From an uncultured Bacteroidales bacterium (GTDB taxonomy: Bacteria > Bacteroidota > Bacteroidia > Bacteroidales > F082): DNA of 8,399 bases. Every line of letters begins with the position of its first letter. Position 1 is the first letter of the stretch. The notes beneath the pieces were generated by a model, which was not told where the DNA came from, searched no databases, and saw only the letters and a program-made list of their open reading frames with translations. Both the position numbers and the translations under genes were made by a program. The stretch covers positions 677 to 9,075 of the forward strand of contig CAJOIF010000067.1 of NCBI GenBank assembly GCA_905234765.1. Reading direction: 5' to 3'. Below, one piece after another: positions 5,496-8,399 of the stretch.

Positions 5496-8399
5496 ATGAA
5501 AAAAAAGAAAAACATCAAGCTATTTTTTTTGTTTGCACTCCTGCTGGCAGTTGCTGGAATGAAAATGCAAGTTCAAGCACAGAAACCGTTCAGACTGCAA
5601 GTCGGAGCTACAGGGTATGCCTCTTGGGTGAACCCCGACTACCTCGAACAGACCGTTTTCGACTTCAATGACGGCCAACTGCCTGAAGGCTGGACCATAT
5701 ACAGCGAAGGCAGTGTTGTGGAGCCGTGGCGTTTCGAGACACCTTCCACCAATCCACAACTCAGTTTTCCGCCCGACGGTTCCACCTACCTTTATGCCCA
5801 ATCCAACCAATTGAACAGCACGGATTACATAGAAGAGTTTTTCCATTCGCCCGCCATTGACTTGCATGGCTACAAAAGGGCTTTTGTCATGTTCGACTAT
5901 GATTATATGGAGGATTGGAGCGATACCGAGGGCAAGTGTCAAATGAGAAGTGATGGCGTGTTGTGGTCATGGAGTAATCTTTTCTGGCCTTGGAACGCTC
6001 AATCAGGAAGGTTCCTTGGCGAAATAACCGAGATGATTTCACATCATTTCGAGATGCGTTTCCGCTTCAAGAGTTGCTATGCCAACGACCATTTTGCCAT
6101 CGACAATGTGACCATTCTCGGTGAGACAGAAGAACCCATTTCAAACGATGTCCTCGGATTCAGGTTGTGGTTGGACGGCGCTTTGCTGGACGATGTGACG
6201 GAAAACGAGTACCAAATCGATACGGACACTTTGCAGGATGGCCACGACTACACCCTTTCGGTGGCCAGCATCCTCACTGACGGCATCTCTGACACAACAG
6301 CGTTCACTTTCACTTATTCTTCCTGCTCCAATTTTGATGGCGTTTACGAATTTCACGGCGAGTTTATCGACTCGACCCATGTGGAACTAACTTGGGACAC
6401 GCCGTATAATTTCAAAGCCAAAGACGAGGAAAGTCAAAGATGGTTTATTGGTTTGCCCGATGTAGTCACTCACCCGGGTGCTGGATACAACGACGGCTGG
6501 GATGTCAGTGCCTTGCATGACGGCTTAACAGCTTACGGTTTCAACGCCGATAAAGAAGCCGGTTTCAAGGTAATGGACAAGTTCTCTATTCCTGAAGCAG
6601 CTCCCACCAGTTTTGCCGGCCTTCGCTTCTATGTTTACGAAGGCCCAACACCGACTTCAACTATTACGGCTGCCTACCTTACTATTTATGACGGCGACCC
6701 GCTGAATGGAGGAAACCTTATTGGCGGTTCAGAGGCCATCAACTGCCTTTATCAAGGTTGGTTGGACTGCTACGAATGGGCACACATCTATCGCACTGGC
6801 GAGGACGATTTCTCGGATGTCAGTCGGCCCGTTTGTTATGCCCTTGCCAATTTGGAGTATGTTGGAATGGGAATGCAATTGGAGCCAAATCACACCTATT
6901 GGTTTGTGGCATCGTTCAAGGGGTCGTTGCGCGACGATGTGCACGTGATTCCCGTCACTCGATTGGATGAGACCACCACGGGTGAGGCTCGCATATATTC
7001 CGAGGCTACGGGTTGGCAACCCATCCTTGACCCTGGGACGCAAACCCAACAAGGTATCGCATTCGACATCATTGGCTACATACCTGCCACATTCGGCGTG
7101 GCTTATAGCGACATCTTCCGCGATGGCGAACTGATCGCCCACGGCGTGAACCAATGCTATTATGTCGATGAGAATGTCCCTCACGGCATACACACCTACA
7201 GTATCCAGAATGTCTATTACGACCACCTTTTCTTCGACTATCCTACCAAAGCCTGCCTGCAAAGCATCGAGGTCAGGCCATGTTATCCGCCCAAGAATTT
7301 CGAAGTCAGCACCGAGATGTTGAACGGTACGGATGAACTCAATCGTTTGACTTGGGACAAGGAAGACGACATTCCCTTGCGCGACGATGTGAAGACCTAT
7401 TATGAGATTTACCGCAAGAGCATTTTGGATAATCAATATGCTTTGATTGGCGCTTTGGCCAAGGGCAACACATCGGAAACCTTTGAATACTTGGACACCG
7501 TTTCCCAAGGCACCTATTATTACAAGGTGAACGACTACAATGTCTTCCCCACAGGCTCATGCCAAAGCGATTTTGCTGAGCAGTACGGCGAATGCATGAT
7601 TATAGGTAGCATAGCAGCCGAGGCCGATTGGAGCCAAGGCGCTGACGGCGTGGAGTTGCATTGGGGAGAAGACCTTTTCAAAGCGCATTGCCAGTATGAA
7701 AATGGGGAATTCATCGAGGCGGTGGGCTATGAGGGGAACCTTTCTTGGGGCTTTAAAGCATCGGGGGCAGACATGTTGGGGGGATCTTTCGTAAAAAGCG
7801 TATCGCTTTACAGCGTTGCCGATGGGGAATACGACATTTTAATCTATTCTGGCTACAATTCGCCCACTACGATTGTTTGGCAACAGACCGTGCAACTCAC
7901 TGGCGTAAACCAATGGCACACTGTGAACTTTGAACACCCATACCAGATTATGACTTGGCCAATCTGGATCATCATCCACCAACAAGGCATTGAAAATCCA
8001 GCCGCCTACGCGCACGATGACGGTTCATCGGACGATGGGCGTTGGGTTTGTCTCTTTGGCTATTATTGGTACAAGCCTGAATTGAATGGCTCATTCATGG
8101 TCAGGGCCGACATTGATAACCAATTGGACGGTGAAGAATTGCTACAATTGGAAGAACCCACGGTGGGCGAACTGCATTACAATTTGTATCGCTCGCACGA
8201 CAATGGAAGTTACGAGAAAATCGCCCAATTCCCCTACCCAGGCTATTGGAGCCATGTGCGCTATTTTGACCCGATTGACGTAACGGATTATTCCTGCTAC
8301 AACTACAAAGTCACTATGACGTTTTGTGATGAATATGGCCATATTTGCGAATCTCAACCTGCACCCAATGCCGAAAATCCCTTAATTGACTGGGCGGAG
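5496..8399 (+). CDS. Large multidomain secreted adhesin-like protein (choice-of-anchor J, Fn3-like and jelly-roll modules), 3' truncated
   Basis: The frame from the ATG at 5496 is open for 968 codons to the window end, so the C-terminus is missing. The Sec signal peptide has K2-K5, a hydrophobic stretch at 9-21, and a likely cut after VQA (28). A choice-of-anchor J / cleaved-adhesin-like domain follows at about 53-208 (VFDFNDGQLPEGW, ending HFAIDNVTILG). Next are an Fn3-like module at 217-277 (FRLWLDG), a beta-rich module at about 343-529 (HIYRTGEDD, LEPNHTYWF, TQQGIAFDI) and Fn3-like modules at about 530-595 (SDIFRDGELIAHG) and 597-700 (YYEIYRKS). A jelly-roll-like module lies at about 732-875 (VSLYSVADGEYDILIYSG, IIHQQGIENPAA, DDGRWVCLFG), then an Fn3-like module from about 891 (YNLYRSHDNG). 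This architecture is common in Bacteroidales surface adhesins and gingipain/haemagglutinin-type proteins. No protease motif is seen. A T9SS sorting domain probably lies beyond the window, but this is inference. Confidence 0.9.
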   Translation, partial: MKKKKNIKLFFLFALLLAVAGMKMQVQAQKPFRLQVGATGYASWVNPDYLEQTVFDFNDGQLPEGWTIYSEGSVVEPWRFETPSTNPQLSFPPDGSTYLYAQSNQLNSTDYIEEFFHSPAIDLHGYKRAFVMFDYDYMEDWSDTEGKCQMRSDGVLWSWSNLFWPWNAQSGRFLGEITEMISHHFEMRFRFKSCYANDHFAIDNVTILGETEEPISNDVLGFRLWLDGALLDDVTENEYQIDTDTLQDGHDYTLSVASILTDGISDTTAFTFTYSSCSNFDGVYEFHGEFIDSTHVELTWDTPYNFKAKDEESQRWFIGLPDVVTHPGAGYNDGWDVSALHDGLTAYGFNADKEAGFKVMDKFSIPEAAPTSFAGLRFYVYEGPTPTSTITAAYLTIYDGDPLNGGNLIGGSEAINCLYQGWLDCYEWAHIYRTGEDDFSDVSRPVCYALANLEYVGMGMQLEPNHTYWFVASFKGSLRDDVHVIPVTRLDETTTGEARIYSEATGWQPILDPGTQTQQGIAFDIIGYIPATFGVAYSDIFRDGELIAHGVNQCYYVDENVPHGIHTYSIQNVYYDHLFFDYPTKACLQSIEVRPCYPPKNFEVSTEMLNGTDELNRLTWDKEDDIPLRDDVKTYYEIYRKSILDNQYALIGALAKGNTSETFEYLDTVSQGTYYYKVNDYNVFPTGSCQSDFAEQYGECMIIGSIAAEADWSQGADGVELHWGEDLFKAHCQYENGEFIEAVGYEGNLSWGFKASGADMLGGSFVKSVSLYSVADGEYDILIYSGYNSPTTIVWQQTVQLTGVNQWHTVNFEHPYQIMTWPIWIIIHQQGIENPAAYAHDDGSSDDGRWVCLFGYYWYKPELNGSFMVRADIDNQLDGEELLQLEEPTVGELHYNLYRSHDNGSYEKIAQFPYPGYWSHVRYFDPIDVTDYSCYNYKVTMTFCDEYGHICESQPAPNAENPLIDWAE

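Noticed and set aside
6927..7391. Identical 15 bases (TTGCGCGACGATGTG) at 6927-6941 and 7377-7391 in the adhesin-like gene
   Set aside because: They encode LRDDV in two different modules at non-equivalent positions with no surrounding similarity, so probably chance.
6729..7508. Minus-strand open frame of 259 codons inside the adhesin-like gene
   Set aside because: The plus strand is open through the whole region with coherent Fn3-like and beta-module motifs. The antisense frame shows no family features and no start context.

Overview
The window looks like a piece of a Bacteroidales (Bacteroidota) chromosome from an uncultured or host-associated lineage. The evidence is two type IX secretion system (T9SS) type A C-terminal sorting domains, a TPR/transmembrane/helix-turn-helix regulator typical of the phylum, large beta-rich secreted proteins with choice-of-anchor J and Fn3-like modules, no clear Shine-Dalgarno sequences, and several matches to the Bacteroidota -7 promoter box (TAnnTTTG). 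All genes are on the plus strand. I see no RNA genes, insertion sequences, CRISPR arrays or phage genes.

Layout: (1) positions 2-382 are the 3' end of a T9SS-secreted protein gene. (2) 383-540 is an intergenic region with a GC-rich imperfect palindrome and a promoter-like box. (3) 541-2100 encodes an AlbA_2/Schlafen-like, RecG-C-terminal-like ATP-binding putative regulator. Its linker is encoded by four tandem 11-bp units, which could make the gene phase variable. (4) 2110-3624 follows after only 9 bp and encodes a lipoprotein or membrane-anchored TPR protein with one internal membrane helix and a cytoplasmic C-terminal helix-turn-helix. It is closed by a hairpin-plus-T-tract terminator. (5) 3794-5452 has its own promoter and encodes a secreted, probably beta-propeller, protein whose last 95 residues closely match the partial gene at the left edge. 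(6) 5496-8399 is a long open gene (968 codons, no stop in the window) for a multidomain secreted adhesin-like protein running off the right edge.

The secreted proteins probably leave the cell through Sec and then T9SS, and are anchored at the surface or released. The two middle genes look like a small regulatory operon placed between two paralogous cargo genes. One protein could sense envelope state across the inner membrane and the other could act on DNA or nucleotides in the cytoplasm. That they regulate the flanking cargo is inference from position only. The most notable signals are the frame-breaking 11-bp repeat in the AlbA-family gene, the cargo paralogs on either side of the regulatory pair, and the GC-rich palindrome that may be a dispersed intergenic repeat.
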